Positions 6,657 through 12,944 of a DNA stretch of 12,944 nucleotides are shown here, one piece after another. The translations under genes and the position numbers were made by a program. Numbering within the stretch: the first letter of the stretch is position 1; the number at the start of each line of letters is the position of its first letter. The notes beneath the pieces are model-generated. The model was not told the DNA's origin. It searched no databases and saw only the letters and a list, made by a program, of their open reading frames with translations. The DNA is from an uncultured Collinsella sp. (GTDB lineage: Bacteria > Actinomycetota > Coriobacteriia > Coriobacteriales > Coriobacteriaceae). The stretch spans positions 1 through 12,944 of the forward strand of contig CAUFMB010000053.1 of NCBI GenBank assembly GCA_959026535.1, read 5' to 3'.

Positions 6657-7457
6657 CTAAACAAGTTGAAGATTGATGCCGATGACGCAGATGAGCAGCA
6701 GCGCCGTCACCACCGCAGCCAACGCATCGCCGCGGCCAAATGCAAGCGCATGCAGACGTGTGCGGCCCTGCTCGCCGTGATAGCAGCGTGCATCCATGGC
6801 AGCAGACAGCGTCTCGGCATGACGGAACACGCCGGTGAACAGCGGAATCGCCACACTGCCGAGCATGCGTACGCCACCGAGCGGACCGCCCGTTACGCGT
6901 GCACCGCGGCTCGCCTGCGCATCGGCCGTCTGCTTCATCTCGGTGGCGAACTGCGGCATAAAGCGCAACGCGATACCCATAATCATGCCGAGCTCGTGCG
7001 CAGGAAGTCCCACACGCGCAAACGGTGCGAGCAGACGCTCAAAGCCCGCGGTGAGGTCGAGCGTCGGCGTAGTGAGCGTAATGGCACTCATGCCGGCCAT
7101 CATCAACGTCAGGCGGCACGCCATAAAGGCGGCAGAACGCAGTGAGCCCTCGCTTATCTGCAGAAAACCGAGCTGCCACAAGATGCGCCCACTCTGATCG
7201 GTAAACAAGTTGAGCACCGCGACCACGACGACGATTGCCAGCAGCGGCGCCATCGATGATAGGACCCGGCGCAACGGCACCCGGGACACGGCATAGATCA
7301 GCACGACGAAAATTGCGACAGGGGCCAGTCCGCGGAAGCCACTGACCGTGAGCGTCGTGATCAGAAACACAAAGCCCAAGAGCAACTTGGTTCGCGGGTC
7401 CAGGCGGTGGATTGCACTATCGCCGGGATAGTAACTACCAAACGAAAACGCCTCCAT
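6657..7457 (-). CDS. ecfT: ECF transporter transmembrane component EcfT
   Basis: EcfT is the membrane scaffold that couples the two ATPases of an energy-coupling factor transporter to a substrate-binding S component. The 266-residue protein has several hydrophobic segments (roughly 25-40, 45-58, 70-85, 110-128 and 245-263). The cytoplasmic region carries ASRG (182-185) and MDARCY (221-226), corresponding to the two Ala-Arg-Gly coupling motifs that contact the ATPases; the second reads ARC instead of ARG. Its ATG overlaps the ecfA stop by one base (TGATG), and AGGAGGG (7464-7470) lies 6 bases upstream. This implies translational coupling with ecfA. Confidence 0.92.
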   Translation of the reverse strand: MEAFSFGSYYPGDSAIHRLDPRTKLLLGFVFLITTLTVSGFRGLAPVAIFVVLIYAVSRVPLRRVLSSMAPLLAIVVVVAVLNLFTDQSGRILWQLGFLQISEGSLRSAAFMACRLTLMMAGMSAITLTTPTLDLTAGFERLLAPFARVGLPAHELGMIMGIALRFMPQFATEMKQTADAQASRGARVTGGPLGGVRMLGSVAIPLFTGVFRHAETLSAAMDARCYHGEQGRTRLHALAFGRGDALAAVVTALLLICVIGINLQLV

Positions 7458-9361
7458 CAGCAGCCCTCCTCTCGCGCGACCGTCTTGGATTTAGCAATGT
7501 CCGAGACGTTAGAAGAACCGTCTGAGCGACCGATCAGCAAATTTGCCAACTCGTCGGCCAACGACTCAACCGTATAGAGCCCGCCGCGACGCAGCGGCAC
7601 GCCCGCCTCCGTAAGCGCCAGCGCCATACGCTGGGCGGCGGGAACGCCCAAGCCGATCGACTTGAGCTCATCGGCATGCGCAAACACCTGCACGGGCGTT
7701 CCCTCGGCAAACACCGCGCCCTCGTTCATCACAACGATACGGTCACAACAATTTGCCAGGTCATCCATGCTGTGCGAAACCATGACAACGGTCAGGCCCT
7801 CGCAATGGAGTCGATCGATGAGCCCTAGGAAATCCCTGCGCGCAGCCGGATCGAGCCCCGCCATGGGTTCATCGAGCACCAGGACCTCGGGCTCCATGGC
7901 AAGCACGCCGGCGAATGCCACGCGCCGTTGTTGACCGCCCGAAAGCTCAAAGGGGCTCTTGTCGCCGACCGTGGAAAGGTCGAGGCCCACGCGTGAGAGC
8001 GATGACTCGACACGACGGTCGACTTCATCTTGCGGCAAGCCAAGGTTGTGCGGACCAAACGCCACGTCCTGCGCCACGGTTTCGGCAAACAGCTGACGCT
8101 CAGGATATTGAAACACCACGCCGACCTTGGCCTTAACCGCGGCGGCGTCTTTCTTGTTTGACAGATCGAGCCCCAGCGCGCAAACGCTTCCCTCCTGGGG
8201 ACGAATCAAACCGTTGAGATGCTGGATCAGCGTCGACTTACCCGAACCGGTATGACCTGCCAAACCCAGGAACTCGCCGCGACGCACCGTCAGCGATACA
8301 TCGCGCAGCGCCCACGGGCTGCTGGGGTCGTTTCCCCAGAGAGCCTGTTTGTTCGATGAACCCTCGGCGGCCGAGCGCTTGTGCCAACGGCGACGCTCGC
8401 GGGCGCTCAGCGAATAACTGTACGAAACATGGGATAGCTCTATGACGGGCTCCGACGCGTTGCCCTCGTTGTCTACCGGAACAGTGCCGTCAGCGATTTC
8501 CAACTGGGATGCGGAAGACTGCCCCGCGGTGCCTGCCCCACTTCGCTCGGCATAAGTCTGCGCAATCTCGGCGACCATATCCGCCTCACGTACCTGCGCG
8601 CAAACGGGCACGCCCTTCGCACGAAGCGTCCTACCTAAGCAGCACGACGCCGGCATATCCAGGCTGAGCTGCGCAAGTTCGTCCGCTCGCGTCAAGATTT
8701 CCTCGGGCGTACCGAGCATGGCAACGCGCCCCGCCCGAAACACCGCGACACGATCGGCCTCGGCGGCCTCTTCCATAAAGTGCGTAATCATCACGATGGT
8801 CATGCCGCGATCGTGCAACGCGCGGCAAGCCTTCATGAGGCCCTTGCGCCCACGCGGATCAAGCATCGAGGAAGCCTCATCCAAAATGAGAACGCGCGGC
8901 TCCATGGCGAGCACGCCGGCAAGCGCCACGCGCTGCTTTTGGCCACCCGAAAGCGCGTGGGTCTCGTGGCGCTCAAAGCCCACCAGGCCCACACCCTTCA
9001 GCGCCTCGCGTACGCGCTGCGCAATTTGCGCCGATGGCACGCCAAGGTTTTCGGGACCGAACGCAACGTCATCTTCGACAAGCGTTGCCACCAGCTGATC
9101 ATCGGGATTCTGGAATACCATGCCCGCGGTCGAACGAATGTCGTAGACCAGCTCGGGATTGGACGCATCCATGCCGTTAATGCGCACCGTGCCCGCATCG
9201 GGCTGCAGCAGCGCATTCAGATGCTTGGCAAACGTCGACTTGCCCGACCCATTGCCACCGAGGATGCAGAAAAACTCACCGTCCTCGATATTCAGATCGA
9301 CGCCGTCGAGCGCCGGTGCGGCACCGTCATAACTAAAGGAAACGCCCCGACACTCAATCAT
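7457..9361 (-). CDS. ecfA: Fused double-ATPase of ECF transporter (EcfA1-EcfA2)
   Basis: One 634-residue chain carries both ATPase domains that power the ECF riboflavin transporter. Domain 1 has Walker A GGNGSGKST (35-43), Q-loop in FQNPDDQ (Gln84), LSGGQ (137-141), Walker B LILDE (158-162) and switch His194. Domain 2 has GHTGSGKST (369-377), FQYPERQ (Gln418), LSGGQ (473-477), LVLDE (494-498) and His530. The NPDDQ and YPERQ stretches are typical of EcfA1 and EcfA2, usually separate proteins of about 280 residues. Residues 240-305 form a flexible linker. A basic, Ser-rich insertion of about 30 residues (318-348) interrupts the start of domain 2. The start overlaps the ribU stop (ATGA). Confidence 0.93.
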   Translation of the reverse strand: MIECRGVSFSYDGAAPALDGVDLNIEDGEFFCILGGNGSGKSTFAKHLNALLQPDAGTVRINGMDASNPELVYDIRSTAGMVFQNPDDQLVATLVEDDVAFGPENLGVPSAQIAQRVREALKGVGLVGFERHETHALSGGQKQRVALAGVLAMEPRVLILDEASSMLDPRGRKGLMKACRALHDRGMTIVMITHFMEEAAEADRVAVFRAGRVAMLGTPEEILTRADELAQLSLDMPASCCLGRTLRAKGVPVCAQVREADMVAEIAQTYAERSGAGTAGQSSASQLEIADGTVPVDNEGNASEPVIELSHVSYSYSLSARERRRWHKRSAAEGSSNKQALWGNDPSSPWALRDVSLTVRRGEFLGLAGHTGSGKSTLIQHLNGLIRPQEGSVCALGLDLSNKKDAAAVKAKVGVVFQYPERQLFAETVAQDVAFGPHNLGLPQDEVDRRVESSLSRVGLDLSTVGDKSPFELSGGQQRRVAFAGVLAMEPEVLVLDEPMAGLDPAARRDFLGLIDRLHCEGLTVVMVSHSMDDLANCCDRIVVMNEGAVFAEGTPVQVFAHADELKSIGLGVPAAQRMALALTEAGVPLRRGGLYTVESLADELANLLIGRSDGSSNVSDIAKSKTVAREEGC

Positions 9362-9948
9362 GCGCGGCCTTTGACCTGGTCCTTTTTAGGCGTGATGAGG
9401 TTGGAGACCGCTTTATACACCGCCAGTGTCAACACCGAGTTAAGCACGGTCTTGATAAGGTTGAACGGCAGCACGGCAGGAATCATGAGCGGGGCGATCA
9501 CATCGACCGAGCCATACCAGAACCAAACGCCAATGGTAAGGTTTGCGACCATAGACAGCGCTGTAGCGGCAATGACGCCGAGCACCAGGCCAATCACGGC
9601 ACCCTTATAGGTGTGCATCTTCTGGTAAACGATAGCCGCGGGCAGAATATAGCCCAGCGTGGCAACCAAGTTCATAAGCGCACCGACCCAATCGCCCGTG
9701 GTAAGCGCATGGATAACGATCGCCATAGCGGCAACGGCAGTGCCGGCACCAGGGCCATACGCAAATCCGCACACCATCGCCGGCACCAGCGACGGGTCAT
9801 ACGTCAAAAACGGCGCCGAGGGAAGGATGGGCAGCTGCACATACATAAACAGCGCTCCCAAGGCGCACATCAACGCCATGGTAACGAGCTGTTTGGTGCT
9901 CCACCTATTCGTGTTCTCAAAATGGATATGCTGCGACTGTTCAGACAT
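9358..9948 (-). CDS. ribU: ECF transporter S component, riboflavin (RibU-like)
   Basis: This is an integral membrane substrate-capture protein, predicted to bind riboflavin and work with EcfA and EcfT. With the ATG at 9948 it has 196 residues and about six hydrophobic segments. The stretch PFLTYDPSLVPAMVCGF followed by YGPGAG (46-69) and a downstream His matches the pattern of RibU proteins. An in-frame ATG at 9969 lies inside the riboswitch 3' strand, so I rejected it. The chosen start has AGGTGA (9953-9958) four bases away. The FMN riboswitch in its leader is the strongest argument for riboflavin as substrate. Its stop overlaps the ecfA start. Confidence 0.9.
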   Translation of the reverse strand: MSEQSQHIHFENTNRWSTKQLVTMALMCALGALFMYVQLPILPSAPFLTYDPSLVPAMVCGFAYGPGAGTAVAAMAIVIHALTTGDWVGALMNLVATLGYILPAAIVYQKMHTYKGAVIGLVLGVIAATALSMVANLTIGVWFWYGSVDVIAPLMIPAVLPFNLIKTVLNSVLTLAVYKAVSNLITPKKDQVKGRA

Positions 9949-9963
9949 AAGATCACCTGCCTC

Positions 9964-10140
9964 TTTCATCCGGACTCTAACCGTTGGTACTGGGATCTCA
10001 CCAGTTCAGCCGGCATGCGAACCAACGCACACACGGGTCGCGGACTCATCGGCTCGCCCGCAGGCACCTCACCTGCACCACGGCGTCCCTTTGACACCGC
10101 CCGATTTACCGCCAGTGGGGAATTTCACCCCGCCCTGAAA
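9964..10140 (-). ncRNA. FMN riboswitch (RFN element)
   Basis: Read on the minus strand, this shows the conserved RFN blocks in order: GGGCGGGGTGAAATTCCCC, CTGGCGGTAAATC, GATGAGTCCGCGA, ACTGGTGAGATCCCAGT and GGTTAGAGTCCGGATGAAAG. Closing stem P1 pairs TTTCA (10140-10136) with TGAAA (9968-9964). The element senses FMN and lowers expression of the riboflavin transporter operon. The ribU ribosome-binding site starts only about 6 nt beyond P1. There is no room for a separate terminator hairpin, so control at translation initiation is inferred. Confidence 0.97.
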
Positions 10141-10151
10141 CAGCAATTGCA

Positions 10152-10179
10152 AGTGTAGCACGGGCAGGTTTTCGCGCAA
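10152..10179 (-). promoter_or_regulatory. Candidate promoter of the riboflavin operon
   Basis: On the minus strand, TTGCGC (10179-10174) is followed after 16 nt by TACACT (10157-10152). A TGC immediately before the latter forms an extended -10 element. Transcription would start just ahead of the riboswitch, as expected. Both hexamers are imperfect, so the call rests mainly on position and the extended -10. Confidence 0.5.
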
Positions 10180-10346
10180 GTATGCCAAGGGTAATTTATG
10201 GCGGGGACCAGTTGCCGCAACAACCACATTCCCCACCCATCCCAAAGTAACGCGCCTTTCGCGGCAAAGCCGCGAAACAGCGACCGGGACACGTATCCCC
10301 ATCAGCCACGATCTCCGCCCACGCCGACCTCAAGGCCGTAAATGCA
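10180..10346. other. Gene-free stretch between ribU promoter and the groL hairpin
   Basis: No gene is supported here. The one clear structure is a perfect 9-bp hairpin with an AAA loop at 10257-10277 (TTTCGCGGC/GCCGCGAAA). Short reading frames that cross this stretch into the neighbouring palindrome exist on the minus strand but look accidental. Confidence 0.5.
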
Positions 10347-10491
10347 GGGGATCCGGGGGCGTGACGGGGGTTTCTCTCCGGAACATTCCGCAGGACGCAA
10401 AGAGGCTCCGCAGCGCGAAGCGCGATGCGGAGCCTCTTTGCATGTCCGAGGACGTTCCGGAGAGAAACCCCCGTCACGCCCCCGGATTCCC
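10347..10491. repeat. 145-bp two-tier hairpin downstream of groL
   Basis: Arms at 10347-10384 and 10454-10491 pair at 37 of 38 positions. The 69-nt loop contains a second perfect 16-bp stem (10397-10412 with 10426-10441), set exactly 12 nt in from each arm. That inner stem is capped by a GCGC-GAA-GCGC hairpin. The structure begins 26 nt after the groL stop codon. It ends the groESL unit by position, but no U-tract follows on either strand. Because it is palindromic, both strands encode similar short ORFs, which are artefacts. It could be a U-less terminator, an RNase III site stabilising the 3' end, or a repeat element. Confidence 0.8.
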
Positions 10492-10517
10492 GGTGGGAGT
10501 TCTAGACCTTGTCGGCC

Positions 10518-12155
10518 TTAGTACATACCGCCGCCCTGCTGACCAGCGGTAGCAGCAGCGATAGCGTCCTCAAGCTGAGTGTTCTTGGGCACATCGGAGA
10601 CGGTGGCCTCGGTGATGAGGATCAGGCTGGCGACAGAAGCAGCGTTCTGCAGGGTGACGCGGCTGACCTTGACGGGGTCGAGGACGCCCATCTCGATCAT
10701 GTCGCCCCACTCGCCGTTGGCAGAGTTGAGACCCTGGCCGGCGGGCAGCTCGGCAACCTTGTCGACCACGACAGCGCCCTCAAAGCCAGCGTTCTTGGCG
10801 ATGGTGGCGACCGGAGCGGTCAGAGCCTTCTTGACGATGTCGACGCCGATCTTCTCCTCGGGGTCGTCGATCTCGACGGCGTCGAGCGCAGGAGCGGCGT
10901 CCATGAAGGCGACGCCGCCGCCGGCGACGATGCCCTCCTCGACAGCAGCGCGGGTAGCCTGCAGGGCGTCCTCGACGCGGTGCTTGATCTCCTTGAGCTC
11001 GGACTCGGTAGCAGCGCCAACCTTGATGACGGCAACGCCACCGGAGAGCTTGGCCAGGCGCTCCTGAAGCTTCTCGCGGTCGAAGTCAGAGGTGGTGTTC
11101 TCCATCTCGCCCTTGATCTGAGCGATGCGGGCGTCGATGGCCTCCTTGGAGCCAGCGCCGCCGACAACGACGGTGTTGTCCTTGGAGATGGTGACGGACT
11201 TAGCGGTACCGAGCATATCGGCGGTGATGTCAGCGACCTTCACGCCCAGCTCGTCCAGGGCAGCCTGGCCACCGGTGAGGACGGCGATGTCCTCGAGGAT
11301 GCGCTTGCGGCGATCGCCGTAGCCCGGGGCCTTGACGGCGCAGACGTTGAGGGCGCCACGGATCTTGTTGAGGACCAGGGTCGGCAGAGCCTCGCCGTCG
11401 ATGTCCTCAGCGATGATGAGCAGGCCACGGCCGGCGCGCTGGACAGCCTCGAGAACAGGCATGATGTCCTGAACGCTGGAGATCTTCTGGTCGGTGATGA
11501 GGATGTACGGATCCTTCATCACGGCCTCCATGCGGTCGTTGTCCGTGACGAAGTAAGCGGAGACATAGCCCTTGTCGAACTGCATGCCCTCGACGGTGTC
11601 GATGGTAATGTCGAACGTCTGGGAATCCTCGACGGTGATGACGCCGTCCTTACCCACGACCTCCATGGCCTCGGCGATCTTCTCGCCAACCTCGGGGTCA
11701 CCAGCGGAGATGGTGCCGACGGAAGCGATCTGCTCCTTGGTCTCGACCGGCTTGGCCTGCTTCTTCATCTCGGCGACGGCGGCATTTACAGCCTTGTCGA
11801 TGCCGCGACGGATGGCCAGCGGGTTGGCGCCGGCGGCGACGTTGCGCAGACCGTCGTTGACGATAGCCTGAGCGAGCAGGGTTGCGGTGGTGGTGCCATC
11901 ACCCACGGTGTCGTTGGTCTTGGTGGCGACCTCCTTCACCAGCTGAGCGCCCATGTTCTCGATGTTGTCCTCGAGCTCGATCTCCTTAGCGACGGAAACG
12001 CCGTCGTTGGTGATGGTCGGGGCACCGAACGTGCGCTGCAGAGCGACGTAACGGCCCTTGGGGCCCATGGTGACGGTAACGGCGTCGGCCAGAGTGTTGA
12101 CGCCCTTGGCGAGCTTGGCGCGGGCATCGGTGTTGAACGTAATGTTCTTTGCCAT
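10518..12155 (-). CDS. groL: Chaperonin GroEL (60 kDa)
   Basis: GroEL forms the ATP-driven double-ring chamber that folds cytoplasmic proteins with the GroES lid. The 545-residue product starts MAKNITFN and shows TMGPKGR (29-35), the nucleotide-binding GDGTTTAT (85-92) and the GIVAGGG stretch around 410, all typical. Length is normal. The C-terminus ends GQQGGGMY. It therefore lacks both the repeated GGM tail of many GroELs and the His-rich tail of actinobacterial GroEL1, so this looks like the housekeeping form. GGAGG (12166-12170) lies 10 bases before the ATG. Codon choice is strongly biased, as expected for an abundant protein. It follows groES after 96 nt in the same operon. Confidence 0.98.
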   Translation of the reverse strand: MAKNITFNTDARAKLAKGVNTLADAVTVTMGPKGRYVALQRTFGAPTITNDGVSVAKEIELEDNIENMGAQLVKEVATKTNDTVGDGTTTATLLAQAIVNDGLRNVAAGANPLAIRRGIDKAVNAAVAEMKKQAKPVETKEQIASVGTISAGDPEVGEKIAEAMEVVGKDGVITVEDSQTFDITIDTVEGMQFDKGYVSAYFVTDNDRMEAVMKDPYILITDQKISSVQDIMPVLEAVQRAGRGLLIIAEDIDGEALPTLVLNKIRGALNVCAVKAPGYGDRRKRILEDIAVLTGGQAALDELGVKVADITADMLGTAKSVTISKDNTVVVGGAGSKEAIDARIAQIKGEMENTTSDFDREKLQERLAKLSGGVAVIKVGAATESELKEIKHRVEDALQATRAAVEEGIVAGGGVAFMDAAPALDAVEIDDPEEKIGVDIVKKALTAPVATIAKNAGFEGAVVVDKVAELPAGQGLNSANGEWGDMIEMGVLDPVKVSRVTLQNAASVASLILITEATVSDVPKNTQLEDAIAAATAGQQGGGMY

Positions 12156-12185
12156 GGTAGGTAATCCTCCAAAAGAAATGTGACT

Positions 12186-12221
12186 CGCGTCGCCGCTTCC
12201 GAGTCCTATGCGGCGGACGCG
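12186..12221 (-). other. groES-groL intercistronic hairpin
   Basis: CGCGT/ACGCG (12186-12190 with 12217-12221) and CGCCGC/GCGGCG (12191-12196 with 12210-12215) form an 11-bp stem with one bulged base around a 13-nt loop. It lies between the groES stop and the groL ribosome-binding site. There is no U-tract, so a processing or stability role is more likely than termination. The function is inferred. Confidence 0.5.
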
Positions 12222-12251
12222 TTCAAAGACGAATCAGAGATTCTGACGAGA

Positions 12252-12545
12252 CTAGGCCTCGACGACGGCGTAGATGTCGTCGGCGCGCATCAGCAGATAC
12301 TTCTCGCCGTCGACCTTGACCTCGTTGCCACCGAACTTACCGTAGATGACAACGTCGCCGACCTGAACGTCCATGGGGATGCGCTCGCCCTTGTCGTTGA
12401 CCTTACCGGCGCCAACGGCAACGATGGTGCCGCGCTGCGGCTTCTCCTGAGCGTTGCTGGCGATGTACAGACCAGAAGCGGTCTTCTGCTCGGCCTCGTC
12501 GGGCTTGACCAGGACGCGATCTGCAAGCGGCTTCAAAGACGACAT
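12252..12545 (-). CDS. groES: Co-chaperonin GroES (10 kDa)
   Basis: GroES is the heptameric lid of the GroEL chamber. The 97-residue protein has the conserved start LKPLADRVLVKP (4-15), the mobile loop EQKTASGLYIA (19-29) that binds GroEL, and YGKFGGNEVKVDGEKYLLM near the end. Size is typical. AAGGAGG (12554-12560) lies 8 bases before the ATG. It is the first gene of the groES-groL operon and is preceded by a region with a possible degenerate heat-shock operator and a giant hairpin. Confidence 0.98.
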   Translation of the reverse strand: MSSLKPLADRVLVKPDEAEQKTASGLYIASNAQEKPQRGTIVAVGAGKVNDKGERIPMDVQVGDVVIYGKFGGNEVKVDGEKYLLMRADDIYAVVEA

Positions 12546-12670
12546 GCTTGTTTCCTCCTTTGTGGGCCGCGCGGTTGAACCGTGCGGGTTTCCCTACTTC
12601 GTTTGCGTACGCGTTGAATGGTACCCACGAATGGCGGGTTATACAACACGGAGTCAAAAAATCTTATTTT

Positions 12671-12697
12671 TTGGCACTTAGATTTTCTGAATGCCGG
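12671..12697. promoter_or_regulatory. Weak CIRCE-like site upstream of groES
   Basis: TTGGCACTT (12671-12679), a 9-nt spacer and GAATGCCGG (12689-12697) resemble the HrcA operator TTAGCACTC-N9-GAGTGCTAA, matching 7 of 9 and 5 of 9 bases. Spacer length and location fit. The right half, however, also belongs to a larger inverted repeat (12684-12892), so the resemblance may be accidental. No HspR-type repeat was seen between 12546 and 12714. I also could not assign a groES promoter: TTGACT and TATAAC occur on the minus strand, but only 8 nt apart. Confidence 0.25.
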
Positions 12698-12714
12698 GGG
12701 ATAACTTGTGCGCG

Positions 12715-12859
12715 GCTCCCGTGTGGCTCCGGAGGGGCGGGGCGTAAGGTTTCCTGCTCGGGCAGTCCTGCTCGCACGAAGGCCACATTAAGTGGCCTTC
12801 GGCTCGTGCGGAACTCGCGATAAACCTTACGCCCCGCCCCTCCGGAGCCACACGGGAGC
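12715..12859. repeat. 145-bp two-tier hairpin upstream of groES, with outer repeat
   Basis: Arms at 12715-12752 and 12822-12859 are perfect inverted copies over 38 bp around a 69-nt loop. The loop holds a 10-bp stem with an ATTAA loop (12777-12786 with 12792-12801), extended by CGCA/TGCG across a bulge. Outside lie 9-nt unpaired segments on both sides, then a further inverted repeat (12684-12705 with 12869-12892, identical except for a 2-nt length difference). The whole palindrome spans 209 bp. It may mark the 3' end of a minus-strand gene beyond the right edge. No U-tract or transposase is visible. Confidence 0.8.
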
Positions 12860-12944
12860 TGAGATTACGTTATCGGGCCCGGCATTCAGAAAGGCTCTGT
12901 TAGACCAGGATTGACATGCCGACCTGCCGGCTAACTCGCCGTCT

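Noticed and set aside
6279..7145. Open frame of 288 codons on the plus strand across PPOx copy 2 and ecfT
   Set aside because: It is antisense to two genes with clear motifs; the composition is Arg/His-rich and resembles no known protein.
9949..9969. Upstream ATG for ribU at 9969
   Set aside because: It lies within the conserved 3' strand of the FMN riboswitch. The ATG at 9948 has a proper ribosome-binding site.
10196..10552. Small proteins on both strands sharing MTGVSLRN and ERNPRHAP
   Set aside because: They are similar only because the 38-bp palindrome is read on both strands. They are an artefact of the hairpin at 10347-10491.
10509..12164. Open frame of 551 codons on the plus strand opposite groL
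   Set aside because: It mirrors groL almost end to end and its product is low-complexity (Gly, Asp, Leu, Val). High GC and the biased codons of groL keep the opposite strand open. No family motif is visible.
12900..12944. Possible last 14 codons of a minus-strand gene entering from the right edge
   Set aside because: The frame ends in TAA at 12902-12900 just before the outer inverted repeat, which fits a gene end. Fourteen codons are too few to support a call.
1..12944. CRISPR arrays, tRNA or rRNA genes, defence or phage genes
   Set aside because: I found no regularly spaced direct repeats, no tRNA-like cloverleaf, no rRNA sequence, and no transposase, integrase or nuclease gene in either strand.

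Overview
The window looks like chromosomal DNA from a GC-rich Coriobacteriia-type actinobacterium; Collinsella or a close relative is my best guess. That guess rests on the codon bias, the FMN-riboswitch/ECF riboflavin locus, the tail-less actinobacterial GroEL, and many structured intergenic repeats. I could not run a database search, so the genus is inferred. Every confident gene lies on the minus strand, so transcription runs from right to left.

Right to left, the layout is as follows. (1) A groES-groL chaperonin operon (12545 to 10518) is bracketed by two very large hairpins: 10347-10491 behind groL, and 12715-12859 upstream of groES, the latter set inside a further outer inverted repeat. 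(2) A riboflavin import operon begins with a promoter and a textbook FMN riboswitch (9964-10140). It continues with the S component ribU, a fused double-ATPase EcfA and the transmembrane EcfT, all joined by start/stop overlaps. A small FMN-fold (PPOx-like) protein follows 30 nt behind ecfT. (3) A second, similar PPOx-like gene lies beyond a 126-bp hairpin element. (4) An arginine operon argC-argJ-argB-argD (5334 to 444) is preceded by a pair of ARG-box-like operators exactly 21 bp apart. It ends in a canonical U-tract terminator (351-418). (5) The left end is gene-free. It holds a folded GC-rich element (1-101) and an AT-rich 218-bp element with 27-bp terminal inverted repeats (110-327).

Functionally, argCJBD makes ornithine from glutamate by the acetyl-recycling route: ArgJ returns the acetyl group, so no argE is needed. 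The window holds no argR, argF, argG or argH. The riboflavin operon imports flavin under FMN feedback. The FMN-fold proteins next to it are plausible users of the product, but their substrates are unknown.

The most unusual feature is the intergenic structure. Three independent hairpins (6033-6158, 10347-10491, 12715-12859) have arms of exactly 38 bp with at most one mismatch. The two near groESL are both exactly 145 bp with 69-nt structured loops, although their sequences are unrelated. None has a U-tract, and most sit just after the 3' end of a transcription unit. They may be long U-less terminators, RNase III processing sites, or a family of mobile palindromes. The sequence alone cannot decide.
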